Positions 7,289-16,100 of a stretch of DNA of 21,525 bases are shown one piece after another. The notes beneath the pieces are model-generated. The model saw only the letters and a program-made list of their open reading frames with translations. It had not been told where the DNA came from and ran no database searches. Source of the stretch: CAYFJO01 sp964343305 (GTDB taxonomy: Bacteria; Planctomycetota; Planctomycetia; Pirellulales; Pirellulaceae). Location of the stretch: positions 1 through 21,525 of the forward strand of contig CAYFJO010000167.1 of assembly GCA_964343305.1 (NCBI GenBank), in the 5' to 3' direction. Position 1 is the first letter of the stretch. Every line of letters starts with the position of its first letter. Position numbers and translations under genes: made by a program.

Positions 7289-7981
7289 TCATCCAGCGGA
7301 GCTTCCCCGTCCGCCTTGCCCCGCGGCGTGTGTCGAGTTTGGTTGGAGAAAGAGGATCAATGTATTGACCGATACCGCGAGGCTTAGCAGGACCAGTCCC
7401 AGTGCGATGGCGAGTTGGAATTGTCCTTGGCTCGTTTTCTCGACGATGGCCGTGGTCAAGACTTGTGTGTGTCCGTGAATGCCGCCTCCGCCCACGATCA
7501 TGACCGCGCCCACTTCGGAAATGCTGCGTCCAAACGCCGCCGCGATGGCTAAGACTAATCCCGATCGCGCTTCCCAAAGGACCGTCCAACGTAGTTGCCG
7601 CTGCGTTGCGCCGAGGCTCCGTAGTTGGACGATCAATTCGCTTGGCACGCTCGTCACGGCTGCCATCGTAATGCCAACGACAAACGGCAAGGACAGGATC
7701 ATTTGCGCGGCAATCATCGCGCGCGGCGTGTAAACCCAGCCCATCCATCCCAACGGGCCGCTGTGCGAAATCAACATGTAGATCAACAGACCAACGAACA
7801 CCGGCGGCATTGCCATGCCCGTGTGGACCAAGGTCTTCCAGAGCGGTTGAAGACGGCCGGTCGACAAGCCAAGCCACGCACCCAGCGGAATGCCAACCAC
7901 GGAACTGATCACAACCGCCGTCCCCGAAACACGGATCGACAACCAGAGGATGGACCTGAATTCCTGGTTAAAAATGTCCAT
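7289..7981 (-). CDS. tupB: ABC transporter permease, TupB-type (tungstate/molybdate)
   Basis: A 230-aa inner-membrane permease with five or six hydrophobic segments. The match to TupB is close: 'LSIRVSGTAVVISSVVGIPLGAWLGL' (14-39), 'GMAMPPVFVGLLIYMLISHSGPLGWMG', 'YTPRAMIAAQMILSLPFVVGITMAAV', 'SLGATQRQLRWTVLWEARSG' (the ATPase-docking EAA loop, about 122-141), 'ISEVGAVMIVGGGGIHGHTQVLTTAIV' and 'GQFQLAIALGLVLL'. TupB works with a periplasmic TupA and an ATPase TupC to import tungstate. Neither is present in the window; the upstream gene on this strand is a TIGR03032 protein. The ATG at 7981 has no visible Shine-Dalgarno. The stop is 21 nt from the convergent MnmE-like gene. Substrate is inferred from family resemblance only. 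Confidence 0.86.
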   Translation of the reverse strand: MDIFNQEFRSILWLSIRVSGTAVVISSVVGIPLGAWLGLSTGRLQPLWKTLVHTGMAMPPVFVGLLIYMLISHSGPLGWMGWVYTPRAMIAAQMILSLPFVVGITMAAVTSVPSELIVQLRSLGATQRQLRWTVLWEARSGLVLAIAAAFGRSISEVGAVMIVGGGGIHGHTQVLTTAIVEKTSQGQFQLAIALGLVLLSLAVSVNTLILFLQPNSTHAAGQGGRGSSAG

Positions 7982-8029
7982 CCGATTATTCTGTCGTTCA
8001 CGGCAAGACTAGGGAAGAGGATGGCCGCC

Positions 8030-8084
8030 GTAGGACGGATTGCCGAATCCGTCCGCAAATGTCCGATTAGGCAATTCGACCTAC
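8030..8084. repeat. Paired inverted repeat (REP/BIME-like), copy 1
   Basis: Two related units in opposite orientation (8030-8054 and 8061-8084) are separated by GCAAAT. Each unit is itself a palindrome of the type GTAGGACGGATT-N-AATCCGTCC; the second copy is diverged. A second pair of the same family lies at 9488-9548. The outer CTAC at 8081-8084 contains the complement of the TAG stop codon of the TIGR03032 gene, so the element begins exactly at the gene's end. The stretch between the TIGR03032 gene and tupB contains only this element. Confidence 0.75.
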
Positions 8085-9139
8085 AATTGTCCCACAGAAA
8101 TCGTTCGCCGGATTTCATCCGTCTTGAAACCCAATGCTTTGGGACACAGCACGCCGGGCAGCACGACCACGTCGTAAAGCTCCGCGACGACGCCTTCGAT
8201 CCGCAGCCAGTGGACGACGTCGCCGGTGCGCAGGTCGATGATCTGAACCGCACATCGTGGCTCGGCATGCTTGGCGGCAAGGTTGTCGTCCAACTCCAGT
8301 CCGCTGAATGTGCGGTTGTCGCGGGGTTGTGAGAGTCCGACGATGGCATAGTCGCCGATAAATGACAGTCCGCGCAAGTAACCGGGACAAAAGGTGATGG
8401 GTTCGAACGTTCCCGTCGTCCTGTCGACGCGGCCAAAATAGCCGGTGCCGGAATTCAACAACCACAGTTCGTCGCGATAAAGCCGAGGCGAGTGCGGCAT
8501 GGAGAGGCCGTCCGCGACAACTTGGTTGCTTTCGATGTCGATCACACAACCGCCGTCGCGGCGCCGGTCGCGCCAGCCGTCGGCAACGTCCGTTTGGCTG
8601 ACCGCGGTCACGTAGCGCGGCCGGCCGGATTCCATCGCCAGTCCATTCAAATGGCAACGGTCCTCGGCGGCGAGCCGCGTGATGAACGAGGGTTTCCAAA
8701 GCGGGACAAAACTGTGTGTCGGACTGACCGTGGCCAGGCAACTGAACAGCGTGTTGACGAACGTCAGTTGTCCGGTGTTGTCGATCGCCATGTCGTGGGT
8801 ATCGATGTCGCCCGTGACATAACACATCTGCGGCACGTACAAACGGTCGTAGCCACCGACTGATTGGCCAGTGTCGATGATGTTTTCGAATCGCCAGATC
8901 TGGTACAGCGAACTCATCCAGATCGTGTCGCCGTTCGACCAGAGTCCCATGCAGCGATTGAACGTCCGCTCAAACACGGACAGCCGGTCTTCGCTCTTGA
9001 GCCCGATGAAAAACAGTTTGCCGGATTGATAGGTCGTGAAGGCCAGACTGATTCGCATCTCGGCTAGCCACGAGTTGAATTGCCGGGACCCGAGGATTTC
9101 CAACTGCGGTTTCGGGCTGTCGATTGGATTTGTGGACAC
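8081..9139 (-). CDS. TIGR03032-family protein, predicted beta-propeller
   Basis: A 352-aa cytoplasmic-type protein with no signal peptide, resembling the TIGR03032 conserved family. Recognisable features are the N-terminal 'FNSWLAEMRISLAFTTYQSGKLFFIGL' and 'FNRCMGLW', then 'MWMSSLYQIWRFEN'-like strands, 'HDMAIDNTGQLTFVNTLFSCLATVS', 'HLNGLAMESGRPRYVTAVS', 'MPHSPRLYRDELWLLNSGTGYFGRVD' and 'FCPGYLRGLSFIGDYAIVGLSQPR'. These repeated strands suggest a WD40/NHL-like propeller. The biochemical role of the family is unknown. The GTG at 9139 is chosen as start because AGGAG (9146-9150 on the complement) lies six bases before it; an open frame back to 9181 has no such signal. The stop lies inside the edge of a REP-like element. 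Confidence 0.82.
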   Translation of the reverse strand: MSTNPIDSPKPQLEILGSRQFNSWLAEMRISLAFTTYQSGKLFFIGLKSEDRLSVFERTFNRCMGLWSNGDTIWMSSLYQIWRFENIIDTGQSVGGYDRLYVPQMCYVTGDIDTHDMAIDNTGQLTFVNTLFSCLATVSPTHSFVPLWKPSFITRLAAEDRCHLNGLAMESGRPRYVTAVSQTDVADGWRDRRRDGGCVIDIESNQVVADGLSMPHSPRLYRDELWLLNSGTGYFGRVDRTTGTFEPITFCPGYLRGLSFIGDYAIVGLSQPRDNRTFSGLELDDNLAAKHAEPRCAVQIIDLRTGDVVHWLRIEGVVAELYDVVVLPGVLCPKALGFKTDEIRRTISVGQL

Positions 9140-9248
9140 TTGCCTCTCCTGCCGGGCTCCTAAACCCTTCAATCGACACAATCGGCCGCGAAATGAAAAA
9201 GTTCCGCGTGCAACTTTCGGTTTGACCTTTGAGTTTTTGGCGTCGGCC

Positions 9249-9305
9249 TTTACACAAGAACTAACTCAATAACCTCATTCTGCTGCACGCCCCGTGTTGT
9301 GTAAA
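9249..9305. promoter_or_regulatory. Inverted repeat TTTACACAA ... TTGTGTAAA in a divergent gap
   Basis: Two perfect 9-bp arms (9249-9257 and 9297-9305) face each other across 39 bp, between the minus-strand TIGR03032 gene and the plus-strand 45-aa reading frame. It could be a regulator site or transposon-end relic. The arms are far apart for a simple operator, and no promoter boxes could be assigned around them. Confidence 0.3.
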
Positions 9306-9342
9306 TGCGAACGGGCAACTTCTCCAAAGTGACGCATCCAAC

Positions 9343-9480
9343 ATGTCTAAAAAGCAAAAGCAGCAAACCAAGCCCGTTCCCGCGCCGCGCAAAGAGCACG
9401 CCAGGCGAACGCTGCGCACCCAGTTGCTGAAAATGATTCTGAAGAACGAATCGAAACGCAAACCCGGCAGGCCGGGGTAA
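9343..9480 (+). CDS. Candidate small, highly basic protein (45 aa)
   Basis: An ATG-to-TAA frame of 45 codons encodes MSKKQKQQTKPVPAPRK followed by EHARRTLRTQLLKMILKNES and KRKPGRPG. More than a third of the residues are Lys or Arg and there is no hydrophobic segment. A central stretch 'RRTLRTQLLKMILKNE' could form an amphipathic helix, and the tail ending PGRPG is of the AT-hook kind, so nucleic-acid or ribosome binding is a reasonable guess. Wobble positions are G/C-rich, like coding sequence here. There is no Shine-Dalgarno. It is the only plus-strand candidate in an otherwise empty 410-nt gap between two minus-strand genes, and it ends 7 nt before a REP-like pair. I do not recognise the family. 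Confidence 0.5.
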   Translation: MSKKQKQQTKPVPAPRKEHARRTLRTQLLKMILKNESKRKPGRPG

Positions 9481-9487
9481 CGGGGAT

Positions 9488-9548
9488 GTAGGACGGATTG
9501 CCTAATCCGTCCCTGCATCAGCTCGGACGGATTGGAAATCCGTCCTAC
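9488..9548. repeat. Paired inverted repeat (REP/BIME-like), copy 2
   Basis: Units at 9488-9512 (GTAGGACGGATT..AATCCGTCC) and 9525-9548 (GGACGGATT..AATCCGTCCTAC) point in opposite directions with a 12-nt spacer. It is the same family as 8030-8084. The outer edge (9548) abuts the TAA stop (9549-9551) of the giant FG-GAP gene with no intervening base. On RNA the pair can form two small hairpins or one long one, so it may act as a 3'-end stabiliser or terminator. Confidence 0.8.
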
Positions 9549-12500
9549 TTATGAACTGGGCAAACGCCGTTGGGCTGTGGACAGCAAAGTGCTCATCAAA
9601 TCGCCCGCGACTGCGTTGTGTTCGTGGCCCAACATGTGTCCCAGTTCATGCAATAGCACGGTCAATAAGTCCATGCGATGTGCCGCGACATGATCGCCGA
9701 TTGCGCGGTAGCCTACACCGGCGATGAACGTGAAATCTTCATTGTCCAGCGGCGTCGAGTCAGCAAACCAGCCGAATCCAGCCGCGTTGTCGTCCAGCAA
9801 AATGGTTGGTCCCACGGCGAGTGCCAACTCGGCACCGTATAAATTTGTCACGCGGACGTCGACTTGTTTGAGCGATTCTACTTGGTAGGACGTCAAACCC
9901 GTGCCGGCCCAAATGTTGATCGCCGCGGCGACCAGTGGCGCAAGCTCGGTCTGGTTCAACGCATCCGCATCGTTGGGCAACATCGGCCCCTCCGCGGCTC
10001 GCAATGCCACTGGCCAATTGCCGATCAAAGGCGCGTCGGTGGCGGCACCAAAAGCAACCGCTCTGTCAACCAGCCCGTCGTTGTTGAAGTCTTGATAGAA
10101 CGAATTCCGAGTGGCGCGATGAATCCCGACATCGATGTCTCCATCACCGTCCCAATCCCCGATGATCGGAGTGTCGCCACTGATACCAAAACGCACGCGG
10201 CGGTCAACGGTCCCATCCTTGTTGAAGTCTTGGATGAAAGACGCGTCAAGGTCGCGATGTATCGCCAAGTCGTCGTCGCCGTCGCCGTCCCAATCGCCGA
10301 CGAGAGGCACGTCGCCACTGCCGCCAAAGTTGAACGCAAAATCAATCACGCCGTCGGAACCGCTGTCAAGAAAGAATTTCGAAATGTTGCCGCGATAAAC
10401 TCCAATGTCGTCACCACCAAGGCCATCCCAATTGCCAATGATGGGCGTGTCGGTGGCAATGCCCAGGCGCGTGATCCGATCAGAAATCCCATTGTTGTCA
10501 AAATCCAGATAGAATGTTGCCGTGACTGGACGAAAGACACCGATGTTGTCGTCGCCATCGCCGTCCCAATCGCCCACTAAGGGCACGTCGCCGCTGGACC
10601 CGAACTGAATTCGAATGTCGACGACTCCGTCGCCATTTGTGTCGAGGAAAAACGTTGATGAGTTGCCACGGTAAACTCCAATGTTGTCGTCGCCATCGCC
10701 ATCCCAATCGCCCACCAGGGGTGTATCCGTGCCAGTGCCAAAACGGATCGTGTGGTCGACAACGCCGTCATTGTTCGCATCTTGGTAATAGGTGGCCGAT
10801 GCGGCGCGAAAGACCCCCACGTCATCCGTGGTGCCGCCGACGCCCGCGACTTGTTGCACTTTCAAAGTTGCCGCTCCTTGAGTGAACACGGAAAACGTGT
10901 TCCCATCGATCATCTCGTCGGCCTGCATCGTCCAACCGGCACCATTGTTCACGGTGTCGTCGTTTCCGCGCCTCACGATCAGCATGTTGGAGGTGCTGGA
11001 AAGATTGACCACGTCTAAAAAACTGAGGTTGAGCGTATTCGGACCGCTGCCATCGATGTCCATCGCCTCGATGTCGACAATGCGGTTGTCGCGCACATTG
11101 GGCAGATCTAATGTCAAGTTGCTTCCATCCAATCGAAGTGTGTCCGTGCCCGTGCCGCCATCAATCAAGTCGAGATTGACAGGCCCGCTGAAATTGAGAT
11201 CGGTGATGGCCAAAGTGTCATCGCCTTGGGCGCCGTGAAGAACATCGACTCCCGCACCAGCGACCATGACATTTGCCCCGACACCACCGATCATCACATC
11301 GCCGCCACCCGAACCGGTCGCCGTTCCCGAATGTGTTCTGGCACCGGTAAAATCGCCGCCGAACACCACATAGCTTTCGCCATAGCTGTTCACAAAACGA
11401 TTCCGTGCTCCGACGGTGAGGTCGTCGAAACCGTCGCCGTTAAAGTCGAACGCGCCTCCGACCGAGAATCCCGCATTGTCGCCGGCACTTTGACCATCGA
11501 CGCTAAAACCGATCGTGCCGTCCAACAGCGACAGTTTGACATTCGCATCGTTCATGCCGTCGATGTTGTCCAGATTGGTCTCCATGTTGCTGAATGTGTC
11601 ACCAAAGATGATGTACGCTTCACCGTGGAACAGCAGGTCGCCGCCTTGCCCGTCGCCAGCCCCGTCGGCCCCGATGATCAGGTCCGCGAATCCATCTCCG
11701 TCGACATCGCCCGCGGCAGCGACGCTGCGCCCGGTTAGTGACTGACCGTGCCTCCCGTCGAAACGAAATCCCTGTGCTTGATTGGGGCTGTTGAGCCCCG
11801 CCAGCGGCACAACACCACGGGTCGTCCCCCAGTTTGCCCGGCCAAACACAAGATAGGCCACACCCGGGCCGGGACGTGTGTCGCCGTTATTCAAAATGGC
11901 ACCCTCCGTGCCAACCAGCAAATCGTCGAACCCGTCGCCATTCACATCGCCCGCACCACTGACAGAACTTCCTGCTAAGTCCTGGACGTTCGCGCCGTCG
12001 AGCCGAAAACCGTTGGTGCCGTCCAGTGTCGAAAGTTGAAAATCGCCGTTGACATCCAGGCTGTTTTCGACCGCCGTCTGTCCGAAGACGACGTGGGCCT
12101 CGCCCGAGCGATCAATTCGCGGCTGCTCGCTGCCGATGATCAAGTCGTCCAAGCCGTCTCCGTTGATGTCTCCCGCTCCGGCAACCGAAATGCCGGTCGT
12201 ATCGCCAATGAGATTGCCGGTGAGACGAAATCCCGTTTCGACGGGATCATTCACGTCAAGCTGCGCCAAGTCCAGCGTGCCCAGCGTGTTGGCAAAGCTG
12301 GTGCGGCCGAACACAACGTATGCTTCGCCGGTACGATTGTTGTTGCCTCGGCGTCCGGGCGAGCCGATGATCAGATCGTCGAAACCATCCCCGTTAAAAT
12401 CACCGGCATTGCCAACCGATGCACCAGAAAAGTCCTCGGCATTGATACCGGTCAATTGAAAACCATTCGTTCCGTTCAAAGACGACAAATTCAACGGGCC

Positions 12501-13079
12501 GTTGGCCAGCGACGGATCGCCAAAAACGACGTAGCTCGCGCCCACATACTGGTTGGCGGCATTGTGGTCGAACCCAATGGCTCCGATTGCCAAGTCCGCC
12601 AATCCGTCGCCGTTGATGTCGCCAGCACTGCTGACCGAGTAACCGGCGTAGTTTCGTTCATTCTGTCCCAGGACATTCTCACCGTTAATCCGCAGGCTGT
12701 CGGTGGACACATCCACAATGCCTCCGAACCCAACGCCCACGCCGCCGAACACGAGGTAGCTCTGGCCGACGCCGAAGAAAGCGGTGCCTGCTTCACTGTA
12801 TCGTGCGCTGACAAGCACGTCTTCGAAGCCGTCGCCGTTGACATCACCGAGTCCCGTCACGGCGTGGCCCATGTGATCCGCCGGAGTGAGCCCCGGCATG
12901 CGAAATCCGGTGACGCCATTGAGGCTGCCCAAGTCCAGCCCGTCCGGCGCGATGAGCATCGTGCGATGCTCCAACGGTTCCACGGTGCCGCGCAGCCGTT
13001 TACTTGTCACATGCCGAGATGAGCGACGCAGATTGCGCCGGGCCAAGTCGATGAGAGAATTCCATGCGCGAGACCACAT
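9549..13079 (-). CDS. Giant FG-GAP propeller protein with C-terminal matrixin-like zinc site (paralog A)
   Basis: A 1176-aa exported protein. Order of parts: a basic N terminus ending in KRLRGTVEPLEHRTMLIA (LEPR-XLL-type export motif); seven FG-GAP/integrin-alpha-like repeats with calcium loops D-x-NGDG-x-x-D (about residues 77-557), enough for a seven-bladed propeller; a module with RTX-like 'GGVGANVMVAGAGVDVLHGAQGDD' and 'LDLPNVRDNRIVDIEAMDIDGSGPNTLNL' (about 595-742); six 46-residue repeats of the pattern GVFR..ATFYLD.N.DG..D...FG...D.PLVGDWDGDGDD (about 754-1022); and a C-terminal module with HELGHMLGHEH (1144-1154) and Met-turn DLMS. The ATG at 13079 is chosen because it aligns with MW at the start of the neighbouring paralog; a GTG at 13088 is possible. 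It is probably co-transcribed with that paralog. Role inferred: surface or secreted calcium-binding protease-like protein. Confidence 0.88.
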   Translation of the reverse strand: MWSRAWNSLIDLARRNLRRSSRHVTSKRLRGTVEPLEHRTMLIAPDGLDLGSLNGVTGFRMPGLTPADHMGHAVTGLGDVNGDGFEDVLVSARYSEAGTAFFGVGQSYLVFGGVGVGFGGIVDVSTDSLRINGENVLGQNERNYAGYSVSSAGDINGDGLADLAIGAIGFDHNAANQYVGASYVVFGDPSLANGPLNLSSLNGTNGFQLTGINAEDFSGASVGNAGDFNGDGFDDLIIGSPGRRGNNNRTGEAYVVFGRTSFANTLGTLDLAQLDVNDPVETGFRLTGNLIGDTTGISVAGAGDINGDGLDDLIIGSEQPRIDRSGEAHVVFGQTAVENSLDVNGDFQLSTLDGTNGFRLDGANVQDLAGSSVSGAGDVNGDGFDDLLVGTEGAILNNGDTRPGPGVAYLVFGRANWGTTRGVVPLAGLNSPNQAQGFRFDGRHGQSLTGRSVAAAGDVDGDGFADLIIGADGAGDGQGGDLLFHGEAYIIFGDTFSNMETNLDNIDGMNDANVKLSLLDGTIGFSVDGQSAGDNAGFSVGGAFDFNGDGFDDLTVGARNRFVNSYGESYVVFGGDFTGARTHSGTATGSGGGDVMIGGVGANVMVAGAGVDVLHGAQGDDTLAITDLNFSGPVNLDLIDGGTGTDTLRLDGSNLTLDLPNVRDNRIVDIEAMDIDGSGPNTLNLSFLDVVNLSSTSNMLIVRRGNDDTVNNGAGWTMQADEMIDGNTFSVFTQGAATLKVQQVAGVGGTTDDVGVFRAASATYYQDANNDGVVDHTIRFGTGTDTPLVGDWDGDGDDNIGVYRGNSSTFFLDTNGDGVVDIRIQFGSSGDVPLVGDWDGDGDDNIGVFRPVTATFYLDFDNNGISDRITRLGIATDTPIIGNWDGLGGDDIGVYRGNISKFFLDSGSDGVIDFAFNFGGSGDVPLVGDWDGDGDDDLAIHRDLDASFIQDFNKDGTVDRRVRFGISGDTPIIGDWDGDGDIDVGIHRATRNSFYQDFNNDGLVDRAVAFGAATDAPLIGNWPVALRAAEGPMLPNDADALNQTELAPLVAAAINIWAGTGLTSYQVESLKQVDVRVTNLYGAELALAVGPTILLDDNAAGFGWFADSTPLDNEDFTFIAGVGYRAIGDHVAAHRMDLLTVLLHELGHMLGHEHNAVAGDLMSTLLSTAQRRLPSS
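10014..10820 (-). repeat. Six 46-residue (138-bp) tandem repeats in paralog A
   Basis: The Gly (or Ala) of the motif G-V-F/Y-R recurs every 46 residues exactly, six times, followed in each unit by a Ca-type D.N.DG..D loop, 'FG..(G/T)D.P(L/I)(V/I)G(D/N)W' and DGDGDD. The last unit ends at GNWP. The strict period with diverged DNA suggests an array held by structure rather than recent amplification. Confidence 0.85.
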
Positions 13080-13115
13080 TCTTGACACCCATCTGAGTCA
13101 TACGCACTAGCGCCG

Positions 13116-13142
13116 CCGGTTGAACAAGTCTTTGAAAACCGG
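13116..13142 (-). other. Weak hairpin between the two giant paralogs
   Basis: CCGGTT (13116-13121) and AACCGG (13137-13142) can pair with a 15-nt loop in the 81-nt gap between the paralogs. There is no T-tract. It is too weak to call a terminator, so the two genes may share a transcript. Confidence 0.25.
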
Positions 13143-13160
13143 AACTCTACTTCTGCCTCT

Positions 13161-16100
13161 TTAAGGTAACAATCGAATTCCTGTGCCGAGTAACGCGTTC
13201 ATCACGTCAAGGGTTGAGCCTCCGTGCCCATGTCCCAACACGTGTCCAAATTCGTGAAGCAACGTCGTCAACAAGTCCATTCGGCCGGCGGCAATGCCAT
13301 CGTCGGCGGACAGGAAGCCAGCGCCGGCAACAAAAGTGAACTCTTCGTTTTCATAGGGTGTGCTGTCGACAAACCAGCCAAAATTGGCCGCGTTGCTGTC
13401 GACCAACACCGTGTTGCCCAGCGTCAGCGCGAGTTGGGAACCCTGTAGGTTTGCCAGTCGAACATCGACCTGCTCGAGTCGTTCGACCTGCGACGACGTT
13501 AAACCCGTTCCTGCCCAAATGTCGATTGCCGCGGAGACAAGCGGTTCCAGATCGCCCTGGCTCAATGCTTCAGCGCGACCGGACGCAACGCCCGCGGCTT
13601 GCAGCGCCAACGGCCAGTTTCCGATGATTGGTTCGTCGGTCGTTGCCCCAAACCTGACCGCAACGTCAACCGTCCCGTCGTCATTGTGGTCCTCATAGAA
13701 GGCGGCAACGCTGGCTCGATACACGCCGACATTGACGTCATCGTCGCCGTCCCAATCGCCCAGAATCGGTCTGTCGCCGGGGATACCAAACCGAACCATG
13801 TGATCGACCGTGCCGCTTTGGTCAAAGTCTTGGTAGAAGGTCGCGTTGCTATCGCGGCGAACGCCAATGTCGTCGTCGCCGTCGCCGTCCCAATCAGCAA
13901 CCAGCGGTGTGTCGCCCGCGGCGCCGAAACTGACCTGTAAGTCCACGCTTCCATCCAAGTTGTTGTCGAAATACCACTTGGAGTTGCCCACTCGATAAAC
14001 GCCGACATCGTCATTTCCATCCCCGTCCCAGTCGCCGACGATCGGCAGGTCGGTGGCAATTCCAAAATTGAACGTGACGTCGGGCGTCCGGTCGCCGTCA
14101 TAGTTCAGGCTGAACGTTGATGTCGATGGGCGATACGTGCCGATTTCATCTGTTCCATCGCCGTCCCAGTCGCCAACCAGCGGAATGTCGCCAGCCGATC
14201 CAAAGGGGATATTGAGTTCGACGACCGGGTCCAGGTTGGTGTCTAACAAAAAGGTCGAGCTGCTGCCGCGGTAGAGTCCGACATTGTCGAAGCCGTCGCC
14301 ATCCCAGTCACCGACCAGCGGCGAATCCGAACCGACACCGAAGCTGATCGAGCCATCGACGATTCCATCATCGGTTGCGTCGAGATAGAACGTTGCCGCC
14401 GCCGCTCGAAAAACACCAATATCATCGCCTCCGGTTTCGACTTCCACTCGCAGCGTGGCCGAACCTTGCGTAAACACTTCGTACAACCGCCGATTGATCA
14501 CTTCGCTGGGCTGAGCGGACCAGCCAGCGCCGATGTCCACCGTATCGTCAGCTTCACGCCGGACAGTCAGCGAGTTGGACAAGCTGGACAGATTGATCAC
14601 TTCGCGAAAACTCAGATTCAGCGTGTTCGGCCCGCTGCCGCGAATGTCGATCCATTCGATGTCCACGATTCGGTTGTCCGGTACGTTGGGCAGGTCCAAA
14701 GTCAGGCCGGTGCCATCCAGTCGCAGGGTGTCGGTACCCGTTCCGCCATCGATCAGATCGAGATCCATGAGTCCGCTGAACTGAAGATCCGTTATGGCCA
14801 GCACGTCATCCCCGGCGCCGCCGTGCAGAACGTCGACTCCCGCAAGGGCTACCATGACATCGTCCGTGATTCCACCGATGAAGATGTCATTTCCGTCCGT
14901 CCCGACTTCCGATTGGGTGTGAGTCACGGCGTCATGAAAGTCTTCACCGAAGAACACATAGGCCGCGCCCGTGGAATCGCCCAAGTTGGGGGCCGCGAAA
15001 GGTGCGCCGATCGTCACATCGTCGAATCCGTCGCCATTAAAATCGAAGCCGCCATCGACAGCGAATCCGGCGAAGTCGTTCGTGCTTCCGCCGTCGAGCC
15101 GAAAGCCGTTCGTCCCGTCGAGTCGAGAGAGGTCCACGTGGCTGTCGTGTGCTCCATCGATATCATCCAGGTTGGTCCGCAGGTTCGCCCACGTATCGCC
15201 AAACACAATGAACGCTTCGCCGTGGTCGGGTGGATCGCCGTTTTGTCCAGCGCCCGCGCCGTCGGCACCAATGATCAGATCCGCGAAACCATCGCCATCC
15301 ACGTCGCCGGCGGCACCCACGCTGCGTCCGGTGAAATCCTGATTTCGGCTGCCATCGAAACGTAATCCCTCCGGCTGAGAGGCGTCGTTAAGTTCCGAAA
15401 TGTCGAACACGCCATCATTCAACCGCCAATCCAATTGGCCAAGAATCAGATAGGTCACGCCGGGTCGGCTGGTCTCACCAACTTGCAACGTGGCCGTTTC
15501 GGCACCGACCAATAGATCGTCTAAGCCATCGCCGTTGATATCGCCGGCTCGGCTCACCGAACTGCCGGTCCGGTCGTCCGAGTTCGGTCCTTCGAGCCGG
15601 ATGCCGTTCTCACCGTCGATCGAGGCGAGCTGAAAATCACCGTTTTCATCGAGTCCGCTGGTCATATCGGTCTGTCCAAAGATGACGTGGACTTCGCCCG
15701 ACTCGTTCGCCATCGGGTCGGCTCGTTCGCTGCCAATCACGATGTCGTCCAAACCATCGCCATTGATGTCTCCCGCACTGTCGACCGCAATGCCCGTCGA
15801 ATCGTATGCGTCGATGCCGACCAGGCGGAAACCGGTGGCGACCGGATTGGTAAGAGCGAGCACACTCAGGTCGACCGACCCGGCCGTGTTATCAAAACTG
15901 CTGCGTCCAAACACCACATACGCCTCACCAGTCACGTTCGGCACGATGTTGGTGCTGGTTCCCGGCGCGCCGATGATCAGGTCGTCAAAACCGTCGCCAT
16001 TAAAATCGCCGGCACTGCCCACCGACGCGCTCGAATTGTCCTGGGCGTCAATGCCGGTCAATCGAAATCCATTCGTTCCGTCCAGCGCCGATAGCTCCAA

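Noticed and set aside
6987..7877. 296-codon minus-strand frame spanning the mnmE-like/tupB junction
   Set aside because: It overlaps two well supported genes in another frame or strand, and its composition (Arg/His/Thr-rich) is typical of a shadow.
8115..8825. 236-codon minus-strand frame inside the TIGR03032 gene
   Set aside because: It is out of frame within a recognised protein; the product is Arg/Pro-rich with no motif.
12036..13022. Open frame of 328 codons on the plus strand within paralog A
   Set aside because: It is antisense to the FG-GAP repeats. Its sequence repeats with them (VDIAG/VSVDVS-like units), as expected from the mirror of DGDG/NGDG codons, and has no ribosome binding site or domain.
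10014..14420. CRISPR-like interpretation of regularly spaced repeats
   Set aside because: The 138-bp period is in-frame coding repeats of 46 residues with diverged DNA and no spacers.
14466..15365. Open frame of 299 codons on the plus strand within paralog B
   Set aside because: It is the same kind of mirror frame as in paralog A, opposite the FG-GAP propeller.
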